From Nomia melanderi (lineage: Eukaryota > Arthropoda > Insecta > Hymenoptera > Halictidae): DNA of 64,000 nucleotides. Each line of letters opens with the position of its first letter. Position 1 is the stretch's first letter. The DNA is taken from positions 1,984,001-2,048,000 of the forward strand of contig NW_027475138.1 in the NCBI RefSeq assembly GCF_051020985.1, given 5' to 3'. Under the pieces are notes generated by a model. It was not told where the DNA came from, searched no databases, and worked only from the letters and a program-made list of their open reading frames with translations. The position numbers and the translations under genes are program-made. Below, in pieces: positions 39,965 to 53,450 of the stretch.

Positions 39965-42240
39965 AGGGTCAGTGAAAAATCCAATATATATCTGCTGATA
40001 TCTCGGGTGCTATTAGAGATAGCGTAATAAATCAGAGTGCATTGTCTGTAGGAGGCCCTGGCGCATGAATCTGTGCAGCGGGAACGACCTCGGACCACCA
40101 GGGGCCGAGAAAACCACAGTCTCATGGGGCCGGACACTCAGGGTCAGGGGAAAATCCAATATATATCTGGTGATATCTCGGGTGCTATTAGAGATAGCGC
40201 AATAAACCAAAGTGAATTATCTGCAGGAGGCCCTGGCGCATGAATCTGTGCAGCGGCAACGACCTCGGACCACCAGGGGCCGAGAAAACGACCGTCTCAT
40301 GGGGCCGGACACTCAGGGTCAGTGAAAAATCCAATATATATCTGCTGATATCTCGGGTGCTATTAGAGATAGCGTAATAAATCAGAGTGCATTGTCTGTA
40401 GGAGGCCCTGGCGCATGAATCTGTGCAGCGGGAACGACCTCGGACCACCAGGGTCCGAGAAAACCACAGTCTCATGGGGCCGGACACTCAGGGTCAGGGG
40501 AAAATCCAATATATATCTGGTGATATCTCGGGTGCTATTAGAGATAGCGCAATAAACCAAAGTGAATTATCTGCAGGAGGCCCTGGCGCATGAATCTGTG
40601 CAGCGGGAACGACCTCGGACCACCAGGGGCCGAGAAAACGACCGTCTCATGGGGCCGGATACTCAGGGTCAGTGAAAAATCCAATATATATCTGCTGATA
40701 TCTCGGGTGCTATTACAGATAGCGCAATAAATCAAAGTGCATTGTCTGTAGGAGGCCCTTGCGCATGAATCTGTGCAGCGGGAACGACCTCGGACCACCA
40801 GGGGCCGAGAAAACCACAATCTCATGGGGCCGGACACTCAGGGTCAGGGGAAAATCCAATATATATCTGGTGATAACTCGGGTGCTACTAGAGATAGCGC
40901 AATAAACCAAAGTGAATTATCTGCAGGAGGCCCTGGCGCATGATTCTGTGCAGCGGGAACGACCTCGGACCACCAGGGGCCGAGAAAACCACAGTCTCAT
41001 GGGGCCGGACACTCAGGGTCAGGGGAAAATCCAATATATATCTGGTGATATCTCGTGTGCTATTGGAGATAGCGCAATAAACCATAGTGAATTATCTGCA
41101 GGAGGCCCTGGCGCATGAATGTGTGCAGCGGGAACGACCTCGGACCACCAGGGGCCGAGAAAACCGCAGTCTCATGGGGCCGGACACTCAGGGTCAGGGG
41201 AATATCCAATATATATCTGGTGATATCTCGGGTGCTATTAGAGATAGCGCAATAAATCAATGTGCATTGTCTGTAGGAGGCCCTGGCGCATGAATCTGTG
41301 CAGCGGGAACAACCTCGGAACACCAGGGACCGAGAAAACCACCGTCTCATGGGGCCGGACACTCAGGGTCAGTGAAAAATCCAATATATATGTGGTGATA
41401 TCTCGGGTGCTATTACAGATAGAGCAATAAATCAAAGTGCATTGTCTGTAGGAGGCCCTCGCGCATGAATCTGTGCAGCGGGAACGACCTCGGAACACCA
41501 GGGGCCGAGAAAACCACAGTCTCATGGGGCCGGACACTCAGGGTCAGGGGAAAATCCAATATATATCTGGTGATAACTCGGGTGCTATTAGAGATAGCGC
41601 AATAAACCAAAGTGAATTATCTGCAGGAGGCCCTGGCGCATGATTCTGTGCAGCGGGAACGACCTCGGACCACCAGGGGCCGAGAAAACCACAGTCTCAT
41701 GGGGCCGGACACTCAGGGTCAGGGGAAAATCCAATATATATCTGGTGATATCTCGGGTGCTATTGGAGATAGCGCAATAAACCATAGTGAATTATCTGCA
41801 GGAGGCCCTGGCGCATGAATGTGTGCAGCGGGAACGACCTCGGACCACCAGGGGCCGAGAAAACCGCAGTCTCATGGGGCCGGACACTCAGGGTCAGGGG
41901 AATATCCAATATATATCTGGTGATATCTCGGGTGCTATTACAGATAGCGCAATAAATCGAAGGGCATTGTCTGTAGGAGGCCCTGGCGCATGAACCTGTG
42001 CAGCGGCAACGACCTCGGACCAACAGGGGCCGAGAAAACCACAGTCTCATGGGGCCGGACACTCAGGGTCAGGGGAAAATCCAATATATATCTGGTGATA
42101 TCTCGGGTGCTATTACAGATAGCGCAATAAATCAAAGTGCATTGTCTGTAGGAGGCCCTGGCGCATGAATCTGTGCAGCGGGAACGACCTCGGACCCCCA
42201 GGGGCCGAGAAAACCACAGTCTCATGGGGCCGGACACTCA
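39965..42240 (+). repeat. 13-monomer (2275-bp) HOR, copy 2
   Basis: Tandem second copy of the 2275-bp unit, one detected base apart from copy 1. Its last part (about 41940-42240) continues into a segment that is itself paralogous to 48940-49800. Confidence 0.88.
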
Positions 42241-44560
42241 GGGTCAGGAGAAAATCCAATATATATCTGGTGATATCTCGGGTGCTAATAGAGATAGCGC
42301 AATAAACCAAAGTGAATTATCTGCAGGAGTCCCTAGCGCATGAATCTGTGCAGCGGGAACGTCCTCGGGCCTCCAGGGGCCGAGACAACCACCGTCTCAT
42401 GGGGCCGGACACTCAGGGTCAGCGTAAAATCCAATATATATCTGGTGATATCTCGGGTGCTATTACAGATAGCGCAATAAACCATAGTGAATTATCTGCA
42501 GGAGGCCCTGGCGCATGAATCTGTGCAGCGGGAACGACCTCGGAGCACCAGGGGCCGAAAAAACCACAGTCTCATGGGGCCGGATACTCTGGGTCAGGGG
42601 AAAATCCAATAAAGATCTGGTGATATCTCGGGTGCTATTACAGATAGCGCAATAAATCAAAGTGCATTGCCTGTAGGAGGCCCTGGCGCATGAATCTGTG
42701 CAGCGGGAACGACCTCGGACCACCAGGGGCCGAGACAACCACCGTCTCATGGGGCCGGACACTCAGGGTCAGGGAAAAATCAAAAATATATCTGGTGACA
42801 TCTCGGGTGCTATTACAGATAGCGCAATAAATCAAAGTGCATTGTCTGGAGGAGGCCCTGGCGCATGAATCTGGGCAGCGGGAACGACCTCGGACCACCA
42901 GGGATAAGAAAACCACAGTCTCATGGGGCCGGACACTCAGGGTCAGGGCAAAATCCAATATATATCTGGTGATATCTCGGGTGCTATTAGAGATAGCGCA
43001 ATAAACCAAAGTGAATTATATGCAGGAGGCCCTGGCGCATGAATGTGTGCAGCGGGAACGACCTCGGACCACCAGGGGCCGAGAAAACCACCGTCTCATG
43101 GGGCCGGACACTCAGGGTCAGGGAAAAATGCTATTTATATCTGGTGATATTGTCGGGTGCTATTACAGATAGCGCAATAAATCAAAGTGCATTGTCTGGA
43201 GGAGGCCCTGGCGCATGAATCTGGGCAGCGGGACGACCTCGGACCACCAGGGGCCGAGAAAACCACCGTCTCATGGGGCCGGACACTCAGGGTCAGGGAA
43301 AAATCAAAAATATATCTGGTGACATCTCGGGTGCTATTACAGATAGCGCAATAAATCAAAGTGCATTGTCTGGAGGAGGCCCTGGCGCATGAATCTGGGC
43401 AGCGGGAACGACCTCGGACCACCAGGGGCCGAGAAAACCACAGTCTCATGGGGCCGGACACTCAGGGTCAGGGGAAAATCCAATATATATGTGGTGATAT
43501 CTCGGGTGCTACTAGATACAGCGCAATAAACCAAAGTGAATTATCTACAGGAGGCCCTGGCGCATGAATCTGGGCAGCGGGAACGACCTCGGACCACCAG
43601 GGGCCGAGAAAACCACAGTCTAATGGGGCCGGACACTCAGGGTCAGGGGAAAATCCAATATATATCTGGTGATATCTCGGGTGCTATTAGAGATAGCGCA
43701 ATAAACCAAAGTGAATTATCTGCAGGAGGCCCTGGCGCATGCATCTGTCCAGCGGGAACGACCTCGGACCACCAGGGGCCGAGAAAACTACAGTCTCATG
43801 GGGCCGGACACTCAGGGTCTGGGGAAAATCCAATATATATCTGGTGATATGTCGGGTGCTATTACAGATAGCGCAATAAATCAAAGTTCATTGTCTGGAG
43901 AAGGCCCTGGCGCATGAATCTGTGCAGCGGGAACGACCTCGGTCCACCAGGGGCCGAGAAAACCACCGTCTCATGGGGCTGGACACTCAGGGTGAGGGTA
44001 ATATCCAATATATATCTGGTGATATCTCGGGTGCTATTACAGATAGCGCAATAAATCAAAGTGCATTGTCTGTAGGAGGCCCTGGCGCATGAATCTGTGC
44101 AGCGGGAACGACCTCGGAACACAAGGGGCCGAGAAAACCACCGTCTCATGGGGCAGGACACTCAGGGTCAGTGAAAAATCCAATATATATCTGGTGATAT
44201 CTCGGGTGCTATTACACATAGCGCAATAAATCAAAGTGCATTGTCTGTAGGAGACCCTGGCGCATGAACCTCTGCAGCGGGAACGACCTCGGACCACTAG
44301 GGGCCGAGAAAACGACCGTCTCATGGGGCCGGACGCTCAGGGTCAGTGAAAAATCCAATATATATCTGGTGATATCTCGGGTGCTATTACAGATAGCGCA
44401 ATAAATCAAAGTGCATTGTCTGTAGGAGGCCCTGGCGCATGAATCTGTGCAGCGAGAACGACCTCGGACCACCAGGAGCCGAGACAACCACCGTCTCATG
44501 GGGCCGGACACTCAGGGTCAGGGGAATATCCAATATATATCTGGTGATATCTCGGGTGGT
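41940..44560 (+). repeat. Segment paralogous to 48940-51385, about 7 kb away
   Basis: Three stretches correspond: 41940-42800 with 48940-49800 (offset 6997), 43330-44040 with 49805-50510 (offset 6473), and 44212-44560 with 51035-51385 (offset 6823). Three monomers at about 42800-43330, including a GGGATAAG monomer, are absent from the other copy; the other copy has two extra monomers later. Shared marks include GTCAGCGTAAAATCC, CCAATAAAGATCTGG and the GGAGAAGGCCC monomer. Confidence 0.8.
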
Positions 44561-47500
44561 ATTACAGATAGCGCAATAAATCAAAGTGCATTGTCTGTAG
44601 GAGGCCCTGGCGCATGAATCTGTGCAGCGGGAACGACCTCGGACCACCAGGGGCCGAGAAAACCACAGTCTCATGGGGCCGGACACTCAGGGTCAGGGGA
44701 AAATCCAATATATATCTGGTGATATCTCGGGTGCTATTAGAGATAGCGCAATAAATCAAAGTGCATTGTCTGCAGGAGGCCCTGGCGCATGAATCTGTGC
44801 AGCGGGAACGACCTCGGAACACCAGGGGCCGAGAAAACCACCGTCTCATGGGGCCGGACACTCAGGGTCAGTGAAAAATCCAATATATATCTGGTGATAT
44901 CTCGGGTGCTATTACAGATAGCGCAATAAATCAAAGTGCATTGTCTGTAGGAGGCCCTGGCGCATGAATCTGTGCAGCGGGAACGACCTCGGACCACCAG
45001 GGTCCGAGAAAACGACCGTCTCATGGGGCCGGACACTCAGGGTCAGGGGAAAATCCAATATATATCTGCTGATATCTCGGGTGCTATTACAGATAGCGCA
45101 ATAAATCAAAGTGCATTGTCTGTAGGAGGCCCTGGCGCATGAATCTGTGCAGCGGGAACGACCTCGGACCACCAGGGGCCGAGAAAACCACAGTCTCATG
45201 GGGCCGGACACTCAGGGTCAGGGAAAATCCAATATATATCTGGTGATATCTCGGGTGCTATTAGAGATAGCGCAATAAATCAAAGTGCATTGTCTGTAGG
45301 AGGCCCTGGCGCATGAACCTGTGCAGCGGGAACGACCTCGGACCACCAGGGGCCGAGAAAACGACCGTCTCATGGGGCCGGACGCTCAGGGTCAGTGAAA
45401 AATCCAATATATATCTGGTGATATCTCGGGTGCTATTACAGATAGCGCAATAAATCAAAGTGCATTGTCTGTAGGAGGCCCTGGCGCATGAATCTGTGAA
45501 GCGGCAACGACCTCTGACCACCAGGGGCCGAGAAAACCACAGTCTCATGGGGCCGGACACTCAGGGTCAGGGGAAAATCCAGTATATATCTGGTGATATC
45601 ACGGGTGCTATTACAGATAGCGCAATAAACCAAAGTGAATTATCTGCAGGAGGCCCTGGCGCATGAATCTGTGCAGCGGGAACGACCTCGGACCACCAGG
45701 GGCCGAAAAAACCACAGTCTCATGGGGCCGGATACTCAGGGTCAGGGGAAAATCCAATAAAGATCTGGTGATATCTCGGGTGCTATTACAGATAGCGCAA
45801 TAAATCAAAGTGCATTGTCTGTAGGAGGCCCTGGCGCATGAATCTGTGCAGCGGGAACGACCTCGGACCACCAGGGACCGAGACAACCACCGTCTCATGG
45901 GGCCGGACACTCAGGGTCAGGGAAAAATCAAAAATATATCTGGTGATATCTCGGGTGCTATTACAGATAGCGCAATAAATCAATGTGCATTGTCTGTAGG
46001 AGGCCCTGGCGCATGAATCTGTGAAGCGGCAACGACCTCGGACCACCAGGGATAAGAAAACCACAGTCTCATGGGGCCGGACACTCAGGGTCAGGGCAAA
46101 ATCCAATATATATCTGGTGATATCTCGGGTGCTATTAGAGATAGCGCAATAAACCAAAGTGAATTATATGCAGGAGGCCCTGGCGCATGAATGTGTGCAG
46201 CGGGAACGACCTCGGACCACCAGGGGCCGAGAAAACCACCGTCTCATGGGGCCGGACACTCAGGGTCAGGGAAAAATGCTATATATATCTGGTGATATTG
46301 TCGGGTGCTATTACAGATAGCGCAATAAATCAAAGTGCATTGTCTGGAGGAGGCCCTGGCGCATGAATCTGTGCAGCGGGAACGACCTCGGACCACCAGG
46401 GACCGAGACAACCACCGTCTCATGGGGCCGGACACTCAGGGTCAGGGAAAAATCAAAAATATATCTGGTGATATCTCGGGTGCTATTACAGATAGCGCAA
46501 TAAATCAATGTGCATTGTCTGTAGGAGGCCCTGGCGCATGAATCTGTGAAGCGGCAACGACCTCGGACCACCAGGGATAAGAAAACCACAGTCTCATGGG
46601 GCCGGACACTCAGGGTCAGGGCACAATCCAATATATATCTGGTGATATCTCGGGTGCTATTAGAGATAGCGCAATAAACCAAAGTGAATTATATGCAGGA
46701 GGCCCTGGCGCATGAATGTGTGCAGCGGGAACGACCTCGGACCACCAGGGGCCGAGAAAACCACCGTCTCATGGGGCCGGACACTCAGGGTCAGGGAAAA
46801 ATGCTATATATATCTGGTGATATTGTCGGGTGCTATTACAGATAGCGCAATAAATCAAAGTGCATTGTCTGGAGGAGGCCCTGGCGCATGAATCTGGGCA
46901 GCGGGACGACCTCGGACCACCAGGGGCCGAGAAAACCACCGTCTCATGGGGCCGGACACTCAGGGTCAGGGAAAAATGCTATATATATCTGGTGATATTG
47001 TCGGGTGCTATTACAGATAGCGCAATAAATCAAAGTGCATTGTCTGGAGGAGGCACTGGCGCATGAATCTGGGCAGCGGGAACGACCTCGGACCACCAGG
47101 GGCCGAGAAAACCACAGTCTCATGGGGCCGGACACTCAGGGTCAGGGGAAAATCCAATATATATCTGGTGATATCTCGGGTGCTATTAGATACAGCGCAA
47201 TAAACCAAAGTGAATTATCTGCAGGAGGCCCTGGCGCATGAATCTGGGCAGCGGGAACGACCTCGGACCACCAGGGGCAGAGAAAACCACAGTCTAATGG
47301 GGCCGGACACTCAGGGTCAGTGAAAAATCCAATATATATCTGGTGATATCTCGGGTGCTATTACAGATAGCGCAATAAACCATAGTGAATTATCTGTAGG
47401 AGGCCCTGGCGCATGAACCTGTGCAGCGGGAACGACCTCGGACCACCAGGGGCCGAGAAAACCACAGTCTCATGGGGCCGGACACTCAGGGTCAGGGGAA

Positions 47501-48332
47501 AATCCAATATATATCTCGTGATATCTCGGGTGCTATTAGAGATAGCGCAATAAACCAAAGTGAATTATCTGCAGGAGGCCCTGGCGCATGCATCTGTCCA
47601 GCGGGAACGACCTCGGACCACCAGGGGCCGAGAAAACCACCGTCTCATGGGGCTGGACACTCAGGGTGAGGGTAATATCCAATATATATCTGGTGATATC
47701 TCGGGTGCTATTACAGATAGCGCAATAAATCAAAGTGCATTGTGTGTTGGAGACCCTGGCGCATGAATCTGTGCAGCGGGAACGACCTCGGACCACCAGG
47801 GGCCGAGAAAACCACCGTCTCATGGGGCCGGACGCTCAGGGTCAGTGAAAAATCCAATATATATCTGGTGATATCTCGGGTGCTATTACAGATAGCGCAA
47901 TAAATCAAAGTGCATTGTCTGTAGGAGGCCCTGGCGCATGAATCTGTGCAGCGGGAACGACCTCGGACCACCAGGGGCCGAAAAAACCAGAGTCTCATGG
48001 GGCCGGATACTCAGGGTCAGGGGAAAATCCAATAAAGATCTGGTGATATCTCGGGTGCTATTACAGATAGCGCAATAAATCAAAGTGCATTGTCTGTAGG
48101 AGGCCCTGGCGCATGAATCTGTGCAGCGGGAACGACCTCGGACCACCAGGGGCCGAGACAACCACCGTCTCATGGGGCCGGACACTCAGGGTCAGGGAAA
48201 AATCAAAAATATATCTGGTGATATCTCGGGTGCTATTACAGATAGCGCAATAAATCAAAGTGCATTGTCTGTAGGAGGCCCTGGCGCATGAATCTGTGAA
48301 GCGGCAACGACCTCGGACCACCAGGGATAAGA
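42901..48332 (+). other. Cluster of 11 single-base indels
   Basis: Single-base losses lie at 42901-42908, 43231-43234, 45221-45224, 46048-46055, 46571-46582, 46901-46908 and 48321-48332. Single-base gains (GATATTGTCGGG for GATATCTCGGG) lie at 43147-43155, 46296-46302, 46821-46830 and 46991-47000. Many are copies of two founder mutations, GGGATAAG and ATTGTCGGG, whose effects on length cancel each other. Eleven of the 18 indels of the window are here. Confidence 0.85.
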
Positions 48333-48590
48333 AAACCACAGTCTCATGGGGCCGGACACTCAGGGTAAGGGCAAAATCCAATATATATCTGGTGATATCT
48401 CGGGTGCTATTAGAGATAGCGCAATAAACCAAAGTGAATTATATGCAGGAGGCCCTGGCGCATGAATCTGTGCAGCGGGAACGACCTCGGACCACCAGGG
48501 GCCGAGAAAACCACCGTCTCATGGAGCCGGACAATCAGGGTCAGGGAAAAATGCTATATATATCTGGTGATATGTCAGGTGCTATTACAG
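45611..48590 (+). repeat. Trimer-type HOR block (525 bp) with frequent 1-bp indels
   Basis: A three-monomer motif recurs at about 45786 and 46311, again at 48061 and once at 42638. It contains a monomer in which GGGGCCGAG is replaced by GGGATAAG (42901, 46048, 46573, 48323), a GTGAAGCGGCAACG monomer in most copies, and a monomer with AATGCTATATATATC followed by GATATTGTCGGG. The block 45611-46311 also matches 47886-48586. Confidence 0.8.
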
Positions 48591-48939
48591 ATAGCGCAAT
48601 AAATCAAAGTGCATTGTCTGGAGGAGGCACTGGCGCATGAATCTGGGCAGCGGGAACGACCTCGGACCACCAGGGGCCGAGAAAACCACAGTCTAATGGG
48701 GCCGGACACTCAGGGTCAGGGGAAAATCCAATATATATCTGGTGATATCTCGGGTGCTATTAGATACAGCGCAATAAACCAAAGTGAATTATCTGCAGGA
48801 GGCCCTGGCGCATGAATCTGGGCAGCGGGAACGACCTCGGACCACCAGGGGCCGAGAAAACCACAGTCTAATGGGGCCGGACACTCAGGGTCAGTGAAAA
48901 ATCCAATATATATCTGGTGATATCTCGGGTGCTATTACA

Positions 48940-51385
48940 GATAGCGCAATAAATCAAAGGGCATTGTCTGTAGGAGGCCCTGGCGCCTGAACCTGTGCAG
49001 CGGCAACGACCTCGGACCAACAGGGGCCGAGAAAACCACAGTCTCATGGGGCCGGACACTCAGGGTCAGGGGAAAATCCAATATATATCTGGTGATATCT
49101 CGGGTGCTATTACAGATAGCGCAATAAATCAAAGTGCATTGTCTGTAGGAGGCCCTGGCGCATGAATCTGTGCAGCGGGAACGACCTCGGAACCCCAGGG
49201 GCCGAGAAAACCACAGTCTCATGGGGCCGGACACTCAGGGTCAGGAGAAAATCCAATATATATCTGGTGATATCTCGGGTGCTAATAGAGATAGCGCAAT
49301 AAACCAAAGTGAATTATCTGCAGGAGTCCCTAGCGCATGAATCTGTGCAGCGGGAACGTCCTCGGGCCTCCAGGGGCCGAGACAACCACCGTCTCATGGG
49401 GCCGGACACTCAGGGTCAGCGTAAAATCCAATATATATCTGGTGATATCTCGGGTGCTATTACAGATAGCGCAATTAACCATAGTGAATTATCTGCAGGA
49501 GGCCCTGGCGCATGAATCTGTGCAGCGGGAACGACCTCGGAGCACCAGGGGCCGAAAAAACCACAGTCTCATGGGGCCGGATACTCTGGGTCAGGGGAAA
49601 ATCCAATAAAGATCTGGTGATATCTCGGGTGCTATTACAGATAGCGCAATAAATCAAAGTGCATTGTCTGTAGGAGGCCCTGGCGCATGAATCTGTGCAG
49701 CGGGAACGACCTCGGACCACCAGGGGCCGAGACAACCACCGTCTCATGGGGCCGGACACTCAGGGTCAGGGAAAAATCAAAAATATATCTGGTGACATCT
49801 CGGGTGCTATTACAGATAGCGCAATAAATCAAAGTGCATTGTCTGGAGGAGGCCCTGGCGCATGAATCTGGGCAGCGGGAACGACCTCGGACCACCAGGG
49901 GCCGAGAAAACCACAGTCTCATGGGGCCGGACACTCAGGGTCAGGGGAAAATCCAATATATATGTGGTGATATCTCGGGTGCTACTAGATACAGCGCAAT
50001 AAACCAAAGTGAATTATCTACAGGAGGCCCTGGCGCATGAATCTGGGCAGCGGGAACGACCTCGGACCACCAGGGGCCGAGAAAACCACAGTCTAATGGG
50101 GCCGGACACTCAGGGTCAGGGGAAAATCCAATATATATCTGGTGATATCTCGGGTGCTATTAGAGATAGCGCAATAAACCAAAGTGAATTATCTGCAGGA
50201 GGCCCTGGCGCATGCATCTGTCCAGCGGGAACGACCTCGGACCACCAGGGGCCGAGAAAACTACAGTCTCATGGGGCCGGACACTCAGGGTCTGGGGAAA
50301 ATCCAATATATATCTGGTGATATGTCGGGTGCTATTACAGATAGCGCAATAAATCAAAGTTCATTGTCTGGAGAAGGCCCTGGCGCATGAATCTGTGCAG
50401 CGGGAACGACCTCGGTCCACCAGGGGCCGAGAAAACCACCGTCTCATGGGGCTGGACACTCAGGGTGAGGGTAATATCCAATATATATCTGGTGATATCT
50501 CGGGTGCTATTACAGATAGCGCAATAAATCAAAGTGCATTGTCTGTAGGAGGCCCTGGCGCATGAATCTGTGCAGCGGCAAGGACCTCGGACCACCAGGG
50601 GCCGAGAAAACCACAGTCTCATGCGGCCGGACACTCAGGGTCAGGGGAAAGTCCAATATATATCTGGTGATATCTCGGGTGCTATTACAGATAGCGCAAT
50701 AAATCAAAGTGCATTGTCTGTAGGAGGCCCTGGCGCATGAATCTGTGCAGTGGGAACGACCTCGGACCACCAGGGGCCGAGAAAACGACCGTCTCATGGG
50801 GCCGGACACTCAGGGTCAGGGGAAAATCCAATATAGATCTGGTGATATCTCGGGTGCTATTACAGATAGCGCAATAAATCAAAGTGCATTGTCTGTAGGA
50901 GGCCCTGGCGCATGAATCTGTGCAGCGGGAACGACCTCGGACAACCAGGGTCCGAGAAAACCACAGTCTCATGGGGCCGGACACTCAGTGACAGGGGAAA
51001 ATCCAGTATATATCTGGAGATATCTCGGGTGCTATTAGAGATAGCGCAATAAACCAAAGTGAATTATCTGCAGGAGGCCCTGGCGCATGAATCTGTGCAG
51101 CGGGAACGACCGCGGACCACCAGGGGCCGAAAAAACCACAGTCTCATGGGGCCGGATACTCAGGGTCAGGGGAAAATCCAATATAGACCTGGTGATATCT
51201 CGGGTGCTATTACAGATAGCGCCATAAATCAAAGTGCATTGTCTGTAGGAGGCCCTGGCGCATGAATCTGTGCAGCGAGAACGACCTCGGACCACCAGGA
51301 GCCGAGACAACCACCGTCTCATGGGGCCGGACACTCAGGGTCAGGGGAATATCCAATATATATCTGGTGATATCTCGGGTGGTAT
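48940..51385 (+). repeat. Segment paralogous to 41940-44560
   Basis: Second copy of the segment. It lacks the three-monomer block containing GGGATAAG and has two additional monomers near 50510-51035. It joins the copy of 2530-2960 at about 51360. Confidence 0.8.
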
Positions 51386-51790
51386 TACAGATAGCGCAAT
51401 AAATCAAAGTGCATTGTCTGCAGGAGGCCCTGACGCATGAATCTGTGCAGCGGGAACGACCTCGGACCACCAGGGGCCGAGAAAACCACAGTCTCATGGG
51501 GCCGAGAACTCAGGGTCAGGCAAAAATCCAATATATATCTGGTGATATCTCGGGTGCTATTACACATAGCGCATTAAACCAACGCGCATTGTCTGTAGGA
51601 GGCCATGGCGCATGAATCTGTGCAGCGGGAACGACCTCGGACCACCTGGGGCCGATAAAACCACCGTCTCATGGGGCCGGACACTCAGGGTCAGGGGAAA
51701 ATCCAATATATATCTGGTGATATCTCGGGTGCTATTACAGATAGCGCAATAAATCAAAGTGCATTGTCTGTAGGAGGCCCTGGCGCATGA
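51360..51790 (+). repeat. Segment duplicated 48.8 kb away (partner 2530-2960)
   Basis: Partner of the segment near the start of the window, with the same rare marks including CATTAAACCAACGC and GGCCATGGCGC. Upstream it joins sequence like 44212-44560, so this is a junction between two segments of different history. Confidence 0.8.
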
Positions 51791-51955
51791 ATCTGTGCAG
51801 CGGGAACGACCTCGGACCACCAGGGGCCGAGAAGACCGCAGTCTCATGGGGACGGACTCTCAGGGTCAGGGAAAAATCCAATATATATCTGGTGATATCT
51901 CGGGCGCTATTAGAGATAGCGCAATAAACCAAAGTGAATTATCTGCAGGAGGCCC

Positions 51956-52485
51956 TGGCGCATGAATCTGTGCAGCGGGAACGACCTCGGGCCACCAGGG
52001 GCTGAGAAAACGACCGTCTCATGGGGCCGGACACTCAGGGTCAGTGAAAAATCCAATATATATCTGGTGATATCTCGGCTGCTATTACAGATAGCGGAAT
52101 AAATCAAAGTGCATTGTCTGTAGGAGGCCCTGGCGCATGAATCTGTGCAGCGGGAACGACCTCGGGCCACCAGGGGCTGAGAAAACGACCGTCTCATGGG
52201 GCCGGACACTCAGGGTCAGTGAAAAATCCAATATATATCTGGTGATATCTCGGCTGCTATTACAGATAGCGGAATAAATCAAAGTGCATTGTCTGTAGGA
52301 GGCCCTGGCGCATGAATCTGTGCAGCGGGAACGACCTCGGGCCACCAGGGGCTGAGAAAAAGACCGTCACATGGGGCCGGACACTCAGGGTCAGTGAAAA
52401 ATCCAATATATATCTGGTGATATCTCGGCTGCTATTACAGATAGCGGAATAAATCTAAGTGCATTGTCTGTAGGAGGCCCTGGCG
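51956..52485 (+). repeat. Local triplication of a single monomer
   Basis: Three consecutive monomers carry GGGCCACCAGGGGCTGAG, GTCAGTGAAAAATCC, TCGGCTGC and AGATAGCGGAATAAATC. The first two are almost the same; the third differs by AAAAAGACCGTCACATGG and AAATCTAAGTG. This is 1-mer amplification, unlike the multimer units elsewhere. Confidence 0.85.
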
Positions 52486-53450
52486 CATGAATCTGTGCAG
52501 CGGGAACGACCTCGGACCACCAGGGGCCGGGAAAACCACAGTCTCATGGGGCCGGACACTCAGGGTCAGGGGAAAATCCAGTATATATCTGGTGATATCT
52601 CGGGTGCTATTAGAGATAGCGCAATAAGCCAAAGTGAATTATCTGCAGGAGGCCCTGGCGCATGAATCTGTGCAGCGGGAACGTCCTCGGACCTCCAGGG
52701 GCCGAGACAACCACCGTCTCAAGGGGCCGGACACTCAGGGTCAGGGTAAAATCCAATATATATCTGGTGATATCTCGGCTGCTATTACAGATAGCGGAAT
52801 AAATCAAAGTGCATTGTCTGTAGGAGGCCCTGGCGCATGAATCTGTGCAGCGGGAACGACCTCGGACCACCAGGGGCCGAGAAAACCACAGTCTCATGGG
52901 GCCGGACACTCAGGGTCAGGGGAAAATCCAGTATATATCTGGTGATATCTCGGGTGCTATTAGAGATAGCGCAATAAACCAAAGTGAATTATCTGCAGGA
53001 GGCCCTGGCGCATGAATCTGTGCAGCGGGAACGACCTCGGGCCACCAGGGGCTGAGAAAACGACCGTCACATGGGGCCGGACACTCAGGGTCAGTGAAAA
53101 ATCCAATATATATCTGGTGATATCTCGGCTGCTATTACAGATAGCGGAATAAATCTAAGTGCATTGTCTGTAGGAGGCCCTGGCGCATGAATCTGTGCAG
53201 CGGGAACGACCTCGGACCACCAGGGGCCGGGAAAACCACAGTCTCATGGGGCCGGACACTCAGGGTCAGGGGAAAATCCAGTATATATCTGGTGATATCT
53301 CGGGTGCTATTAGAGATAGCGCAATAAGCCAAAGTGAATTATCTGCAGGAGGCCCTGGCGCATGAATCTGTGCAGCGGGAACGTCCTCGGACCTCCAGGG
53401 GCCGAGACAACCACCGTCTCAAGGGGCCGGACACTCAGGGTCAGGGAAAA
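52310..53450 (+). repeat. 700-bp tetramer HOR, about 1.6 copies
   Basis: 52435-52632 equals 53135-53332, and 52634-52840 starts like 53334, so four monomers repeat at 700 bp. Marks are GTCACATGG with AAATCTAAGTG, GGGGCCGGGAAAACC and TCTCAAGGGGCCGG. The second copy ends near 53445 where a GGTTATATTACAG monomer takes over. Confidence 0.85.
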
